Assembly (NCBI RefSeq): GCF_003330845.1
Contig: NZ_CP026121.1
Location: 7,607,501 to 7,671,500, forward strand
DNA from: Streptomyces sp. Go-475
GTDB taxonomy: Bacteria; Actinomycetota; Actinomycetes; Streptomycetales; Streptomycetaceae
Reading direction: 5' to 3'
Length of the DNA stretch: 64,000 bases
The translations under genes were made by a program, and so were the position numbers. Below the pieces are notes generated by a model that had not been told where the DNA came from, did not search any database, and saw only the letters and a program-made list of their open reading frames with translations. This document shows positions 42,815-51,773 of this stretch, piece after piece (the stretch's first letter is position 1; every line of letters begins with the position of its first letter).

Positions 42815-43450
42815 ATGCAGATCGCCATCGTCCTCTACGACCGCTTCACCGCCCTCGACGCCGTCGGCCCCTACGAGACCCTCGGCCGGATCCCGGACGC
42901 GGAGACGGTCTTCGTCGCCGAGGAGTCCGGCCCGGTGCGGAACGACTCGGGCAACCTCGCGCTCACCGCCGACCGGGCCCTGGCGGACGTACCGCACCCC
43001 GACATCATCGTCGTCCCCGGCGGCCCCGGCCCCCTCCCGCTGGCGGCCGACGGGCCCCTGCTCACCTGGCTGCGCACCGCCGACGCCACCAGCACCTGGA
43101 CGACGTCCGTGTGCACCGGCTCCCTGCTGCTCGCCGCCGCCGGACTCCTCCGGGGCCGCCGCGCCACCTCCCACTGGCTGGCCCTGGAGGAGCTGAGGCG
43201 CCGCGGCGCCGAGCCCACGGGGGAGCGGGTCGTCACCGACGGCAAGTACGTCACCGCGGCCGGCGTCTCCTCCGGCATCGACATGGGACTGACTCTCCTC
43301 GGCCGCATCGCCGGCGACACCCACGCGCAGATCGTCCAGCTCGCCACCGAGTACGACCCGCAGCCGCCCTACGACGCCGGATCGCCCGAGAAGGCCCCCG
43401 CGCACGTCGTCGAACTGCTCCGGTCGCACGCCGGCCTCACCCTGACGTAG
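42815..43450 (+). CDS. DJ-1/PfpI-family protein (isonitrile hydratase-like)
   Basis: 211 residues. The standalone PfpI fold: IAIVLYDRFTALDAVGPYETLG, IIVVPGGPGPLPLA and the elbow SVCTGSLLLAAAGLLRGRRATSHW with its reactive cysteine. The VCTG elbow and the opening FTALDAVGPYE resemble bacterial isocyanide hydratase. It may hydrate an isocyanide or act on a glyoxal-like compound; no proof. AGAAGGGAC precedes the ATG. Downstream of and likely co-transcribed with the GlxA-type regulator; its 3' end overlaps the convergent crotonase gene by 14 bp. Confidence 0.82.
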   Translation: MQIAIVLYDRFTALDAVGPYETLGRIPDAETVFVAEESGPVRNDSGNLALTADRALADVPHPDIIVVPGGPGPLPLAADGPLLTWLRTADATSTWTTSVCTGSLLLAAAGLLRGRRATSHWLALEELRRRGAEPTGERVVTDGKYVTAAGVSSGIDMGLTLLGRIAGDTHAQIVQLATEYDPQPPYDAGSPEKAPAHVVELLRSHAGLTLT

Positions 43451-44192
43451 GCACGCTCCAGCCGAACCGCGGCTGCCTGCGCTCCAGGAACGCGGCGACA
43501 CCCTCCGCGGTGTCGCCGCTCGCGCGCGCCTGCCCGGCCCAGTGCGCGTCCCGGTCCGTACGCCCGTCCGCGAACTCCTTGGCCGCCGCCTGGGTCAGCT
43601 GTGAACGGGACACCAGGATCCGGGTGAACTCGGCGACCCGCTTGCCGAGTTCACCCTTGGGCAGCACCTCGTCGACGAGGCCGGTGCGCAGCGCCCGCGT
43701 CGTGTCGATCAGCTCGCCGGAGAACAGCAGGTACTTGGCCGTGGCCGGCCCCACCAGGGACACCAGGCGCCGGGTCGAGGACGCCGGGTAGACGATGCCG
43801 AGCTTCGCGGGCGTCACCCCGAACAGCGCGCCTTTCTCGGCGAACCGCAGATCACAGGCCGCCGCGAGCTGTGCCCCGCCGCCCACGCAGTGACCGCGGA
43901 TCGCCGCCACGGTCGGCTTGGGGAACGCGGCGAGCGCCTCCTCGGCCCGCACGGCCAGCCCCTGAGCCTCCTCCGGCGAGCCCCGCAGCGTCGAGATGTC
44001 GGCCCCGGCGCAGAACGTCCCGCCCTCGCCGGTCAGCACCAGTGCCCGCACGGCCGGATCGCCCGCCGCCTGAGCCAGCAGCGGCGGCAGGGCGCGCCAC
44101 ATCGCGGCCGTCATGGCGTTGCGCTTCCGCGGATGGCGGATGACGACCGTCGCCACCGAGTCGGCGACGCTGTACTGCACCTGCGGTTCCAT
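43437..44192 (-). CDS. Crotonase-superfamily protein lacking both usual catalytic glutamates
   Basis: 251 residues with the enoyl-CoA hydratase fold: VRALVLTGEGGTFCAGADIS (oxyanion loop), RGHCVGGGAQLAAACDLRFAE and ALFGVTPAKLGIVYPASSTRRL. At the two glutamate positions used for hydration in classical enoyl hydratases it has glutamine (GGGAQLA) and proline/alanine (FGVTPAKLG). In contrast, FadB in this window keeps both. It is therefore better called a crotonase-like protein, perhaps an isomerase, decarboxylase or hydrolase. ATG at 44192 precedes MEPQVQYSVADS. Divergent from the RsbW-like gene. Confidence 0.88.
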   Translation of the reverse strand: MEPQVQYSVADSVATVVIRHPRKRNAMTAAMWRALPPLLAQAAGDPAVRALVLTGEGGTFCAGADISTLRGSPEEAQGLAVRAEEALAAFPKPTVAAIRGHCVGGGAQLAAACDLRFAEKGALFGVTPAKLGIVYPASSTRRLVSLVGPATAKYLLFSGELIDTTRALRTGLVDEVLPKGELGKRVAEFTRILVSRSQLTQAAAKEFADGRTDRDAHWAGQARASGDTAEGVAAFLERRQPRFGWSVPTSG

Positions 44193-44410
44193 GCGCCGGA
44201 TGCTATCCGGATGCCAAACCCGTACAACCCGAATAGTTCGCCGAGACGGCACAACAGGGACAGGAGCAGTCCCACAACTGACCGTGTCATACGCCAACGG
44301 TCAGAAGTGCTCGATAGTTGCTGACTTCTGTTCAGGCCTGGGGTGCGGAGCGCATCGTTACCAACACTCGAGGTGTGGCGACAATCGAGCGCGAGGGTGG
44401 CGACCGGACG

Positions 44411-44917
44411 ATGGACGACGACGGGCGCGGGTTCGGCCCACGCCCAGAGGGCGGCGCGGCGCCCCTCGGCCCCGGGCCCGTGGATCCGCTGCCGTACGAA
44501 GGGGTCTGGCGCTTCACCGCACCCGCGGTCGACGCCTCGGTGCCGCAGGCGCGGCACGCCGTACGGGACCTGCTGCTGCGTCAGGGGGTGCCCGTCTCGG
44601 ACGACCTGGCCCAGGGGCTGCTGCTGATCGTCTCGGAACTGGTGACGAACGCCGTGAAGCACGCGGCCGTCCTGTCGCCGACGATCGCCGTCGAGGTGGC
44701 CGTCGGCGCCGAGTGGATCCGCGTGGCCGTGGAGGACAACCACCCCTACCGGCCGACGGCCCTGGAGGCCGACCACGGCCGGACCGGCGGCCGCGGACTG
44801 CTCCTCGTCCGCGAGATCACCCACGAGGCGGGCGGCGCCTGCGAGGTCGAGTACACCGCGAGCGGCGGCAAGGTGATCTGGGCCGCCCTGCCGCTCAAAC
44901 CCGCGCGCTACTCCTAG
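44411..44917 (+). CDS. RsbW-like HATPase (anti-sigma factor kinase-type ATP-binding protein)
   Basis: 168 residues. The GHKL ATPase core begins WRFTAPAVDASVPQARHAVRDLLLRQG. N-box LLLIVSELVTNAVKHAAVL and G-box EADHGRTGGRGLLLVREITHEAGG, the marks of the very abundant Streptomyces RsbW/SpoIIAB-like proteins. It may bind a sigma factor or phosphorylate an anti-anti-sigma factor; no partner is adjacent. The ATG at 44411 was used; an in-frame GTG 12 codons upstream is possible. The 44302-44330 region upstream has a CAGAAGT/ACTTCTG inverted repeat. Confidence 0.83.
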   Translation: MDDDGRGFGPRPEGGAAPLGPGPVDPLPYEGVWRFTAPAVDASVPQARHAVRDLLLRQGVPVSDDLAQGLLLIVSELVTNAVKHAAVLSPTIAVEVAVGAEWIRVAVEDNHPYRPTALEADHGRTGGRGLLLVREITHEAGGACEVEYTASGGKVIWAALPLKPARYS

Positions 44918-44935
44918 GGGGTGTCCGGGCCCTCG

Positions 44936-45529
44936 TCACCAGCCGGCCGACGGGCCCGTCAGCTCCCTGATCGCCGGCCGGGCCGCGTCCAGGACGGTCA
45001 TGAACCAGGACGAGAAGGTGTCCTTGGCGTGCCGCTCCGCCAGCTCCGGCGGGGTCACGAACGCCGTCGACGCCACCTCCTCCGGGTCCGGCCGCAGCAC
45101 GGCCTGCAGCATGCCGACGAAGAGGTGGTTGTACTCCTGCTCCACCAGGCCCGACTCCGGGTCGGGGTGGTTGTAGCGGACCGTGCCCGCCTCCGCCAGC
45201 AGGGACGGGGAGGCGCCGAGCTCCTCGAACGTCCGCCGCGCCGCCGCCGCGAAGGGCGCCTCCCCGGGGTACGGGTGGCCGCAGCAGGTGTTGGACCACA
45301 CACCGGGGGAGTGGTACTTGCCCAGGGCGCGCTGCTGGAGCAGCAGCCGGCCGTACTCGTCGAAGAGGAACACCGAGAACGCGCGGTGCAGTTGGCCGGG
45401 CGGCTGGTGGGCGGCGAGCTTCTCCGCCGTGCCGATCGTCACGCCGTCCTCGTCGACCAGTTCCAGCAAAATCGCGTCTGCGGCGCCGTTCGACGGGCTG
45501 TGCGTCGCGGTGGCAGGTGTGATCGGCAT
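44936..45529 (-). CDS. idi: Isopentenyl-diphosphate delta-isomerase (type I)
   Basis: 197 residues, matching the S. coelicolor enzyme. Nudix-like fold with AFSVFLFDEYGRLLLQQRALGKYHSPGVWSNTCCGHP (active Cys in NTCCGHP, metal histidines) and FAAAARRTFEELG (Nudix-type acids) and the EYNHLFVGML segment. It interconverts IPP and DMAPP and so feeds isoprenoid synthesis, including the hopanoids encoded in the last 9 kb. AAGGATGGGT precedes the ATG at 45529; an ATG two codons upstream is embedded in the ribosome site. Solitary, convergent with the RsbW-like gene. Confidence 0.93.
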   Translation of the reverse strand: MPITPATATHSPSNGAADAILLELVDEDGVTIGTAEKLAAHQPPGQLHRAFSVFLFDEYGRLLLQQRALGKYHSPGVWSNTCCGHPYPGEAPFAAAARRTFEELGASPSLLAEAGTVRYNHPDPESGLVEQEYNHLFVGMLQAVLRPDPEEVASTAFVTPPELAERHAKDTFSSWFMTVLDAARPAIRELTGPSAGW

Positions 45530-45821
45530 ACCCATCCTTCACATCGGTCTTCGCGCCCCAAGTCTGCCGTACGAATCCGGCACTCCCGGCACTTCGCGGC
45601 CCGCCCGCATGTCCCGCGCGGCGGCACGGGGGCGGACGGCGCCGCTCGGACGCCGGAAAGAGGGGCCCAGTAGGTGATCGTGCCCGGCGCGACGGGCCGA
45701 AAATCGTTCCCGGCGGTGCCGGGGGAGGCGGGGCGCGGGCGTGCGCCGGAGGCTCGCGTCACCCGGCGCACTCCCATCGGAACGCGCCCCACCAGCCTCA
45801 GGCGCCTCGTCAGGCGGCGCG

Positions 45822-46760
45822 TCAGTGGCAGAGGTGCGCCTCGTGCTCGGCGTGCCCGCCCGGCTCCAGCTGGAAGGTGCAGTGCTCCACGTCGAAGTGG
45901 TCACCGAGGCAGCCCTGCAGCTCGTGGAGCATCTTCTCGTGGCCTATCGCGCTCAGCGCCTCCGAGCTGACCACCACGTGCGCCGACAGCACCGGCATGC
46001 CGGAGGTGATCGTCCAGGCGTGCAGGTCGTGGACGTCCTCCACGCCCTCCGTCGCCAGGATGTGGGCCCGTACCTCCGCCATGTCGACGCCCTTGGGCGC
46101 CGCCTCCAGCAGCACGTCGAGGGTCTCGCGCAGCAGCTTCCACGTCCGGGGCGCGATCATCAGGGCGATGACGAGCGAGGCGATCGGGTCGGCGGCCTGC
46201 CAGCCCGTGAGCATGATGATCACGGCCGAGACGATCACCGTGACCGAGCCGAGGGCGTCGGCCGCCACCTCCAGGAACGCGCCGCGCACGTTCAGGCTCT
46301 CCTTCTGCCCGCGCATCAGCAGCGACAGCGACACCAGGTTGGCCACCAGTCCGATCACACCGAACACCACGGTCAGCCGGCCCTCGGTGTGGGCCGGCGT
46401 GATGAAGCGCTGGACCGACTCGTAGACGACGTACCCGCCGGCCCCGAGCAGCAGCAGGCAGTTGGCCAGGGCGGCGAGGATCTCGGCGCGGGCGTAGCCG
46501 AAGGTGGCCCGGTCACTGGGCGGGCGGTTCGCGAAGCGGATCGCGAGCAGCGCCATGCCCAGGCCCAGGGCGTCGGTCGCCATGTGCGCCGAGTCCGCGA
46601 CGAGCGCGAGCGAGTCGGCGAGGACACCGCCGACGATCTGGACGACCACGATGCCGAGCGTGATCGCCAGCGCGACCCGCAGCCGGCCGCGGTACGCCGA
46701 GGTCGCCGTACCGCCGGCCGCCGCGCCGTGCGCGTGCCCGTGATCGTGCCCTGCCCCCAT
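45822..46760 (-). CDS. Cation diffusion facilitator (CDF) zinc/cobalt efflux pump
   Basis: 312 residues. Six membrane helices; the CDF HxxxD-type motif is in VADSAHMATDALGLGMAL (His and Asp for transport) and a second in AFLEVAADALGSVTVIVSAV. The N-terminus has a His-rich start (MGAGHDHGHAHG) and the C-terminus HAEHEAHLCH, both likely metal-binding. It exports zinc, cobalt or cadmium in exchange for protons. ATG at 46760 follows GGAGGGTGG. The 292 bp between it and idi (45530-45821) show no gene. Confidence 0.93.
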   Translation of the reverse strand: MGAGHDHGHAHGAAAGGTATSAYRGRLRVALAITLGIVVVQIVGGVLADSLALVADSAHMATDALGLGMALLAIRFANRPPSDRATFGYARAEILAALANCLLLLGAGGYVVYESVQRFITPAHTEGRLTVVFGVIGLVANLVSLSLLMRGQKESLNVRGAFLEVAADALGSVTVIVSAVIIMLTGWQAADPIASLVIALMIAPRTWKLLRETLDVLLEAAPKGVDMAEVRAHILATEGVEDVHDLHAWTITSGMPVLSAHVVVSSEALSAIGHEKMLHELQGCLGDHFDVEHCTFQLEPGGHAEHEAHLCH

Positions 46761-46860
46761 GAAAAGCCACCCTCCGGTGTCCGCCTGATCGTGCTCGGGC
46801 ACCCCAGTGAACTACGGGGAGGGGGTATGTGCAACGCGGCACTGAACACCGTTGTCATCT

Positions 46861-46895
46861 GCCCTGACCTGCGGAAACGAAGCGCAGGTCAGGGC
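46861..46895 (-). terminator. Terminator hairpin for galE
   Basis: GCCCTGACCTGCG and CGCAGGTCAGGGC form a perfect 13-bp stem with a 9-nt purine loop, 12 nt past the galE stop codon on the minus strand. Confidence 0.8.
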
Positions 46896-46907
46896 ACCCT
46901 CAGTGCC

Positions 46908-47891
46908 TCAGGAGCCGTTTCCGGAGCCGTGGTGCAGCAGCCAGCCCCGCCACGCCGACTCGGCCATCTCGCGCACCCCGCGCCGGGCGGTCCAGCCGAG
47001 CTCCTCCGCCGCCCGCGCGGCGGACGCGACCGCCCGGGGCGCGTCCCCGGGGCGGCGCCCCTCGACGACCGGAGGGCGCCGGTCACCGGTCACCTCGCCG
47101 ATGACCGTGATCAGCTCGCGCACCGAGACGCCCTCGCCGCGCCCGATGTTGACCGTCAGATCACCGGCGCGACCGCCCCCGGCGAGCCGCCGGGCCGCCG
47201 CGAGATGCGCCTCGGCCAGGTCGGCGACGTGGATGTAGTCACGGATGCACGTGCCGTCCGGGGTCGGGTAGTCGTCGCCGAAGATCCTCGGCGCCTCGTC
47301 GCGGGTCAGCCGGTCGAAGACCATCGGGACGATGTTGAACACGCCCGTGTCCGCCAGCTCCGGCGCCGCCGCGCCCGCCACGTTGAAATACCGCAGACAG
47401 ACGGTGGAGATCCCGTGCGCCCGGCCCGCCGCCCGCACCAGCCACTCCCCGGCGAGCTTGGTCTCGCCGTACGGGTTCACCGGGGCGCAGGGCGTCTCCT
47501 CCGTGATCAGGTCCACACCCGGGTCGCCGTACACGGCCGCCGACGAGGAGAACACGAAGCGCTCGATCCCCGCCTCGGCGACCGCGTCCAGCAGGGTCAC
47601 CAGACCGCCGACGTTCTCCCGGTAGTACCGGGTCGGCTGCGCCACCGACTCGGCGACCTGCTTGCGCGCCGCGAGGTGCACCACACCCGTCACGCCGGCT
47701 TCCGCGAACACCCGCTTCAGCAGGTCCCCGTCGAGCGACGAGCCCTCGATCAGCGGGACGCCGGACGGCAGCCGGGCGGGCACCCCGGCCGAGAGGTCGT
47801 CCAGGGCGACGACGGACTCGCCGGCCTCCGTCATGGCCCTGGCCACGTGGGCCCCGATGTAGCCGGCCCCGCCGGTGATCAGCCAAGTCAT
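46908..47891 (-). CDS. galE: UDP-glucose 4-epimerase
   Basis: 327 residues. Extended short-chain dehydrogenase with NAD site TWLITGGAGYIGAHVARAM, the catalytic S-Y-K triad as SSSAAVYGDPG and NPYGETK, and the sugar part CLRYFNVAGA and YPTPDGTCIRDYIHVADLAEAH typical of GalE. It interconverts UDP-glucose and UDP-galactose, giving sugars for cell-wall or exopolymer glycosylation. The ATG at 47891 has GGTGGA nearby. It is divergent from the polyol-phosphate operon (278 bp apart), so it could supply that system with UDP-galactose. Confidence 0.92.
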   Translation of the reverse strand: MTWLITGGAGYIGAHVARAMTEAGESVVALDDLSAGVPARLPSGVPLIEGSSLDGDLLKRVFAEAGVTGVVHLAARKQVAESVAQPTRYYRENVGGLVTLLDAVAEAGIERFVFSSSAAVYGDPGVDLITEETPCAPVNPYGETKLAGEWLVRAAGRAHGISTVCLRYFNVAGAAAPELADTGVFNIVPMVFDRLTRDEAPRIFGDDYPTPDGTCIRDYIHVADLAEAHLAAARRLAGGGRAGDLTVNIGRGEGVSVRELITVIGEVTGDRRPPVVEGRRPGDAPRAVASAARAAEELGWTARRGVREMAESAWRGWLLHHGSGNGS

Positions 47892-48169
47892 GGTCGTCCA
47901 CCCTATGCGGCCACGGCCGGAGCCCGCGCGATGTCCCCGATGTCCGGTCTGTGCGGCGCGGTTTGTGGGGCGGGCCCCGGATCCACGATGATGATCGCGG
48001 CAGGGGTCTGTGCGAACCACGTCGATCCATCCGCCGAACGGGCGGTGAACGTGGCCTTCCCGGCATCCGATAGCCTCTGCCGACATGCCGCCCGGGAGCC
48101 ACCGGCGCGGGCGCCCCCACCATGCACCTCACTGGCGCGGACGCGTCGGTACCCAGGGAGTGAATTCGG

Positions 48170-49975
48170 TTGTCGACCGCCATCCTCACCGGTCAGCCGG
48201 TCCCCGGATCGTCGATCGAGGGCGACCTGCGGTCCCTCGGGTTCGACGTGCGGACCGCGGCCGACGCCGCCGAGGCCGAGACGCTGCTCGCCGAGGTGCC
48301 GTTCGAGGAGCGGGTCGCCCTGGTCGACGCCCGGTTCGTGGGCCATGTGCACGCGCTGCGCCTCGGCCTCACCGACCCCCGCTTCCCGCTCGCCGCGATC
48401 CCCGGCGCCGTCACCGCCCAGCCGGCCGGCCGCCAGGCCCTGACCCGGGCGATGGCCCGCGAGAACTCCGCCGGCGCCGGCACCACCCTCGTCGGCAGCC
48501 TCGCCGACCGCATCCTCACCGCCCTGGACGCCGACGGCACCGACGTGCACCGCCCGGAGCTGGGCAGCCTCGTCGCCGCCGTCCCCGCCGACCCGCAGGC
48601 CCGCAACGAGGCACGGCAGGCGGTGGCCGACGTGGACGACGAGGCCGTCCGCCTGAAGTCGGCCGTGAAGGCCCGCGACGGCTTCTTCACCACCTACTGC
48701 GTCAGCCCGTACTCCCGGTACATCGCCCGCTGGTGCGCCCGCCGCGGCCTGACCCCCAACCAGGTCACCACCGCCTCCCTGCTCACCGCGCTCATAGCGG
48801 CGGCCTGCGCCGCCACCGGCACCCGCGGCGGCTTCGTCGCGGCCGGCGTCCTGCTGATCGCGTCCTTCGTGCTGGACTGCACCGACGGCCAGCTCGCCCG
48901 CTACTCCCTGCAGTACTCCACGCTCGGCGCCTGGCTCGACGCCACCTTCGACCGGGCCAAGGAGTACGCCTACTACGCCGGACTCGCCCTCGGCGCGGCC
49001 CGTGGCGGCGACGACGTCTGGGCGCTCGCCCTCGGCGCGATGGTCCTGCAGACCTGCCGGCACGTCGTGGACTTCTCCTTCAACGAGGCCAACCACGACG
49101 CCACCGCCAACACCAGCCCCACCGCCGCCCTCTCGGACAAGCTCGACAGCGTCGGCTGGACGGTCTGGGTACGCCGCATGATCGTCCTGCCCATCGGCGA
49201 GCGCTGGGCGATGATCGCGGTCCTCACGGCCGCCACGACCCCGCGCATCACCTTCTACGCGCTGCTCATCGGCTGCGCCTTCGCGGCGACGTACACCACG
49301 GCCGGCCGCGTCCTGCGCTCCCTGACCCGCAAGGCCCGGCGGACCGACCGGGCCGCCCGGGCACTGGCCGACCTGGCCGACAGCGGGCCGCTGGCAGCCG
49401 GGCTGGCCTCGGTACTGCGCAGGCTGCCCGCGAAGGGGCCGCTCGGGGCACGCGCCTTCGTCGCCCTGCCCGGCGCCGCGCTGGTGGTGCTCGCCGCCGC
49501 CCTGGAGGGGTACGGCAGCGCCCTGCCCGTCGCGCTGGCCGCGCTGTACGTCCTCACCTCCGCCGCGGCCGTCGCCCTGCCCCTCAAGGGCGCCCTCGAC
49601 TGGCTCGTCCCCCCGCTCTTCCGCGCCGCCGAATACGTCACCGTCCTGGTCCTCGCAGCCAAGGCGGACGTGAACGGCGCCCTTCCTGCGGCTTTCGGGC
49701 TGGTGGCCGCGGTCGCCTACCATCACTACGACACGGTGTACCGCATCCGCGGCAACGCCGGCGCGCCCCCCGCCTGGCTGGTGCGTTCCCTCGGGGGGCA
49801 CGAGGGACGGACGCTGCTCGTCACCGTCCTCGCCGCGCTGCTCACCGCCTCGCAGTTCACGGTCGCGCTCACGGCTCTCGCCGTGGCCGTGGCCCTGGTG
49901 GTGCTCGTCGAGAGCATCCGCTTCTGGGTGTCCGCAGGGGCGCCCGCCGTACACGATGAAGGAGAACCCGCATGA
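48170..49975 (+). CDS. CDP-alcohol phosphatidyltransferase, large fused form (601 residues)
   Basis: A TTG start (AGGGAG upstream) begins a protein in three parts. Residues 1-~165 are a soluble domain of no known fold (GFDVRTAADAAEAETLLAE, similar to DUF5941). At about 175-380 is the CDP-alcohol phosphotransferase core with its full motif DCTDGQLAR, GAWLDATFD (Asp236, Asp239, Asp257, Asp261). The rest (400-601) has further membrane helices (ALPGAALVVLAAALEG, LLVTVLAALLTASQFTVAL). It transfers a phospho-alcohol from a CDP-activated donor. First gene of a seven-gene operon; its stop overlaps the nucleotidyltransferase start (ATGA). Confidence 0.88.
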   Translation: MSTAILTGQPVPGSSIEGDLRSLGFDVRTAADAAEAETLLAEVPFEERVALVDARFVGHVHALRLGLTDPRFPLAAIPGAVTAQPAGRQALTRAMARENSAGAGTTLVGSLADRILTALDADGTDVHRPELGSLVAAVPADPQARNEARQAVADVDDEAVRLKSAVKARDGFFTTYCVSPYSRYIARWCARRGLTPNQVTTASLLTALIAAACAATGTRGGFVAAGVLLIASFVLDCTDGQLARYSLQYSTLGAWLDATFDRAKEYAYYAGLALGAARGGDDVWALALGAMVLQTCRHVVDFSFNEANHDATANTSPTAALSDKLDSVGWTVWVRRMIVLPIGERWAMIAVLTAATTPRITFYALLIGCAFAATYTTAGRVLRSLTRKARRTDRAARALADLADSGPLAAGLASVLRRLPAKGPLGARAFVALPGAALVVLAAALEGYGSALPVALAALYVLTSAAAVALPLKGALDWLVPPLFRAAEYVTVLVLAAKADVNGALPAAFGLVAAVAYHHYDTVYRIRGNAGAPPAWLVRSLGGHEGRTLLVTVLAALLTASQFTVALTALAVAVALVVLVESIRFWVSAGAPAVHDEGEPA

Positions 49976-50724
49976 TCGGCCTCGTGCTGGCGGCCGGCGC
50001 CGGACGGCGTCTGCGCCCCTACACCGACAGCCTTCCCAAGGCGCTGGTGCCGGTGGGGCCCGCGGGCATAGAGGGCGAACCAACGGTTCTCGACCTGACC
50101 CTCGCCAACTTCGCCGAGGTCGGCCTCACGGAAGCCGCGATCATCGTCGGGTACCGCAAGGAGGCCGTCTACGCGCGCAAGGACGCGCTGGAGCAGAAGT
50201 ACGGCCTCAAGCTCACCCTCATCGACAACGACAAGGCCGAGGAGTGGAACAACGCCTACTCCCTGTGGTGCGGGCGTGACGCCCTCAAGGACGGCGTGAT
50301 CCTCGCGAACGGCGACACCGTCCACCCGGTCTCCGTCGAGAAGACGCTGCTCGCCGCGCGCGGCGAGGGCCGTCGCATCATCCTCGCCCTGGACACGGTC
50401 AAGGACCTGGCCGACGAGGAGATGAAGGTCGTCGTCGACCCCGCCCGGGGCATGACGAAGATCACCAAGCTGATGGACCCCGCTGAGGCCACCGGCGAGT
50501 ACATCGGCGTCACCCTCATCGAGGGCGACGCGGCCCCCGAACTGGCCGACGCGCTCAAGACCGTGTGGGAGACCGACCCGCAGCAGTTCTACGAGCACGG
50601 CTACCAGGAGCTGGTGAACCGCGGCTTCCGGATCGACGTGGCGCCGATCGGCGACGTCAAGTGGGTGGAGATCGACAACCACGACGATCTCGCCCGTGGA
50701 CGGGAGATCGCATGCCAGTACTGA
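49972..50724 (+). CDS. Nucleotidyltransferase (CTP/sugar- or polyol-phosphate type)
   Basis: 250 residues. Signature LVLAAGAGRRLRPYTDSLPK (nucleotide site) and ILANGDTVHP (metal Asp), of the NTP_transferase family that includes CTP:inositol-1-phosphate and CTP:phosphocholine cytidylyltransferases. The position between two CDP-alcohol phosphotransferases makes a CDP-alcohol product likely. Its start ATG overlaps the previous stop (ATGA) and its own stop lies 13 bp inside the following gene, so translational coupling is expected throughout. Confidence 0.88.
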   Translation: MIGLVLAAGAGRRLRPYTDSLPKALVPVGPAGIEGEPTVLDLTLANFAEVGLTEAAIIVGYRKEAVYARKDALEQKYGLKLTLIDNDKAEEWNNAYSLWCGRDALKDGVILANGDTVHPVSVEKTLLAARGEGRRIILALDTVKDLADEEMKVVVDPARGMTKITKLMDPAEATGEYIGVTLIEGDAAPELADALKTVWETDPQQFYEHGYQELVNRGFRIDVAPIGDVKWVEIDNHDDLARGREIACQY

Positions 50725-51773
50725 CCCGGCTCATCCCCTCGCCGCTCGTCGTGGACATCCGCCCGGGTGCCCTCGACGACCTGGCGTGCGTCCTCGCCGA
50801 CGAACGCATCTCGCACTCCGGCCGCCTCGCCGTCGCCGTCAGCGGCGGCTCCGGCGCGAAGCTGCGCGAGCGCATCTCGCCGAGCATGCCCGGCGCCACC
50901 TGGTACGAGGTCGGCGGCGGCACCCTCGACGACGCTGTCCGGCTGGCCAGTGACATAAAGGCCGGCCACTACGACGCGGTCGTCGGCCTCGGCGGCGGCA
51001 AGATCATCGACTGCGCCAAGTTCGCCGCGGCGCGCGTCGGCCTGCCCCTGGTCGCCGTGCCCACGAACCTCGCGCACGACGGCCTGTGCTCGCCGGTCGC
51101 CACCCTCGACAACGACGCGGGCCGCGGCTCCTACGGCGTGCCGAACCCGATCGCGGTCGTCATCGACCTGGACGTCATCCGCGAGGCCCCGGTCCGCTTC
51201 GTCCGCGCCGGCATCGGTGACGCCGTCTCCAACATCTCGGCGATCGCCGACTGGGAGCTGGCCAACCGGGTCAAGGGCGAGCGGATCGACGGCCTGGCCG
51301 CGGCCATGGCCCGCCAGGCCGGGGAGGCCGTCCTGCGGCACCCGGGCGGCATCGGGGACAACGACTTCCTCCAGGTGCTCGCCGAGGCGCTCGTCCTCAG
51401 CGGCATCGCCATGTCGGTCTCGGGCGACTCGCGGCCGTCCTCCGGGGCGTGCCACGAGATCAACCACGCCTTCGACCTGCTCTACCCGAAGCGGGCCGCC
51501 GCCCACGGCGAGCAGTGCGGTCTCGGCGCGGCCTTCGCGATGTGGCTGCGCGGGGCGCACGAGGAGTCGGCGTACATGGCGGAAGTCCTGCGCCGGCACG
51601 GTCTGCCCGTGCTGCCGGACGAGATCGGCTTCACCACGGACGAGTTCGTCAAGGCCGTCGAGTTCGCCCCCGAGACCCGGCCCGGCCGCTACACCATCCT
51701 CGAACACCTCGACCTGAACACCGAACAGATCAAGGACACCTACACCGACTATGTCAAGGCCATCGGTAGCTGA
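50712..51773 (+). CDS. sn-Glycerol-1-phosphate dehydrogenase-like iron/zinc alcohol dehydrogenase (EgsA/AraM type)
   Basis: 353 residues. Member of the glycerol-1-phosphate dehydrogenase branch of group III alcohol dehydrogenases: VGLGGGKIIDCAKFAA, VPTNLAHDGLCSPVATL, metal ligands Asp170 (GIGDAVSNISAIADW), His248 in SGACHEINHAF and His265 in AHGEQCG. In archaea and in Bacillus AraM this reduces dihydroxyacetone phosphate to sn-glycerol-1-phosphate, the mirror image of normal bacterial glycerol-3-phosphate. Within the operon it most likely makes the phospho-alcohol activated by the preceding nucleotidyltransferase. Specificity for another polyol phosphate is possible. Confidence 0.85.
   Translation: MPVLTRLIPSPLVVDIRPGALDDLACVLADERISHSGRLAVAVSGGSGAKLRERISPSMPGATWYEVGGGTLDDAVRLASDIKAGHYDAVVGLGGGKIIDCAKFAAARVGLPLVAVPTNLAHDGLCSPVATLDNDAGRGSYGVPNPIAVVIDLDVIREAPVRFVRAGIGDAVSNISAIADWELANRVKGERIDGLAAAMARQAGEAVLRHPGGIGDNDFLQVLAEALVLSGIAMSVSGDSRPSSGACHEINHAFDLLYPKRAAAHGEQCGLGAAFAMWLRGAHEESAYMAEVLRRHGLPVLPDEIGFTTDEFVKAVEFAPETRPGRYTILEHLDLNTEQIKDTYTDYVKAIGS

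Noticed and set aside
44302..44330. CAGAAGT/ACTTCTG inverted repeat as an operator
   Set aside because: Seven-base arms with a 15-nt gap are weak, and no conserved position relative to a promoter was found.
45741..48443. 900-codon plus-strand frame over the CDF and galE genes
   Set aside because: It covers two clear minus-strand genes, and its translation is low-complexity His/Arg/Gly/Val-rich with no motif.
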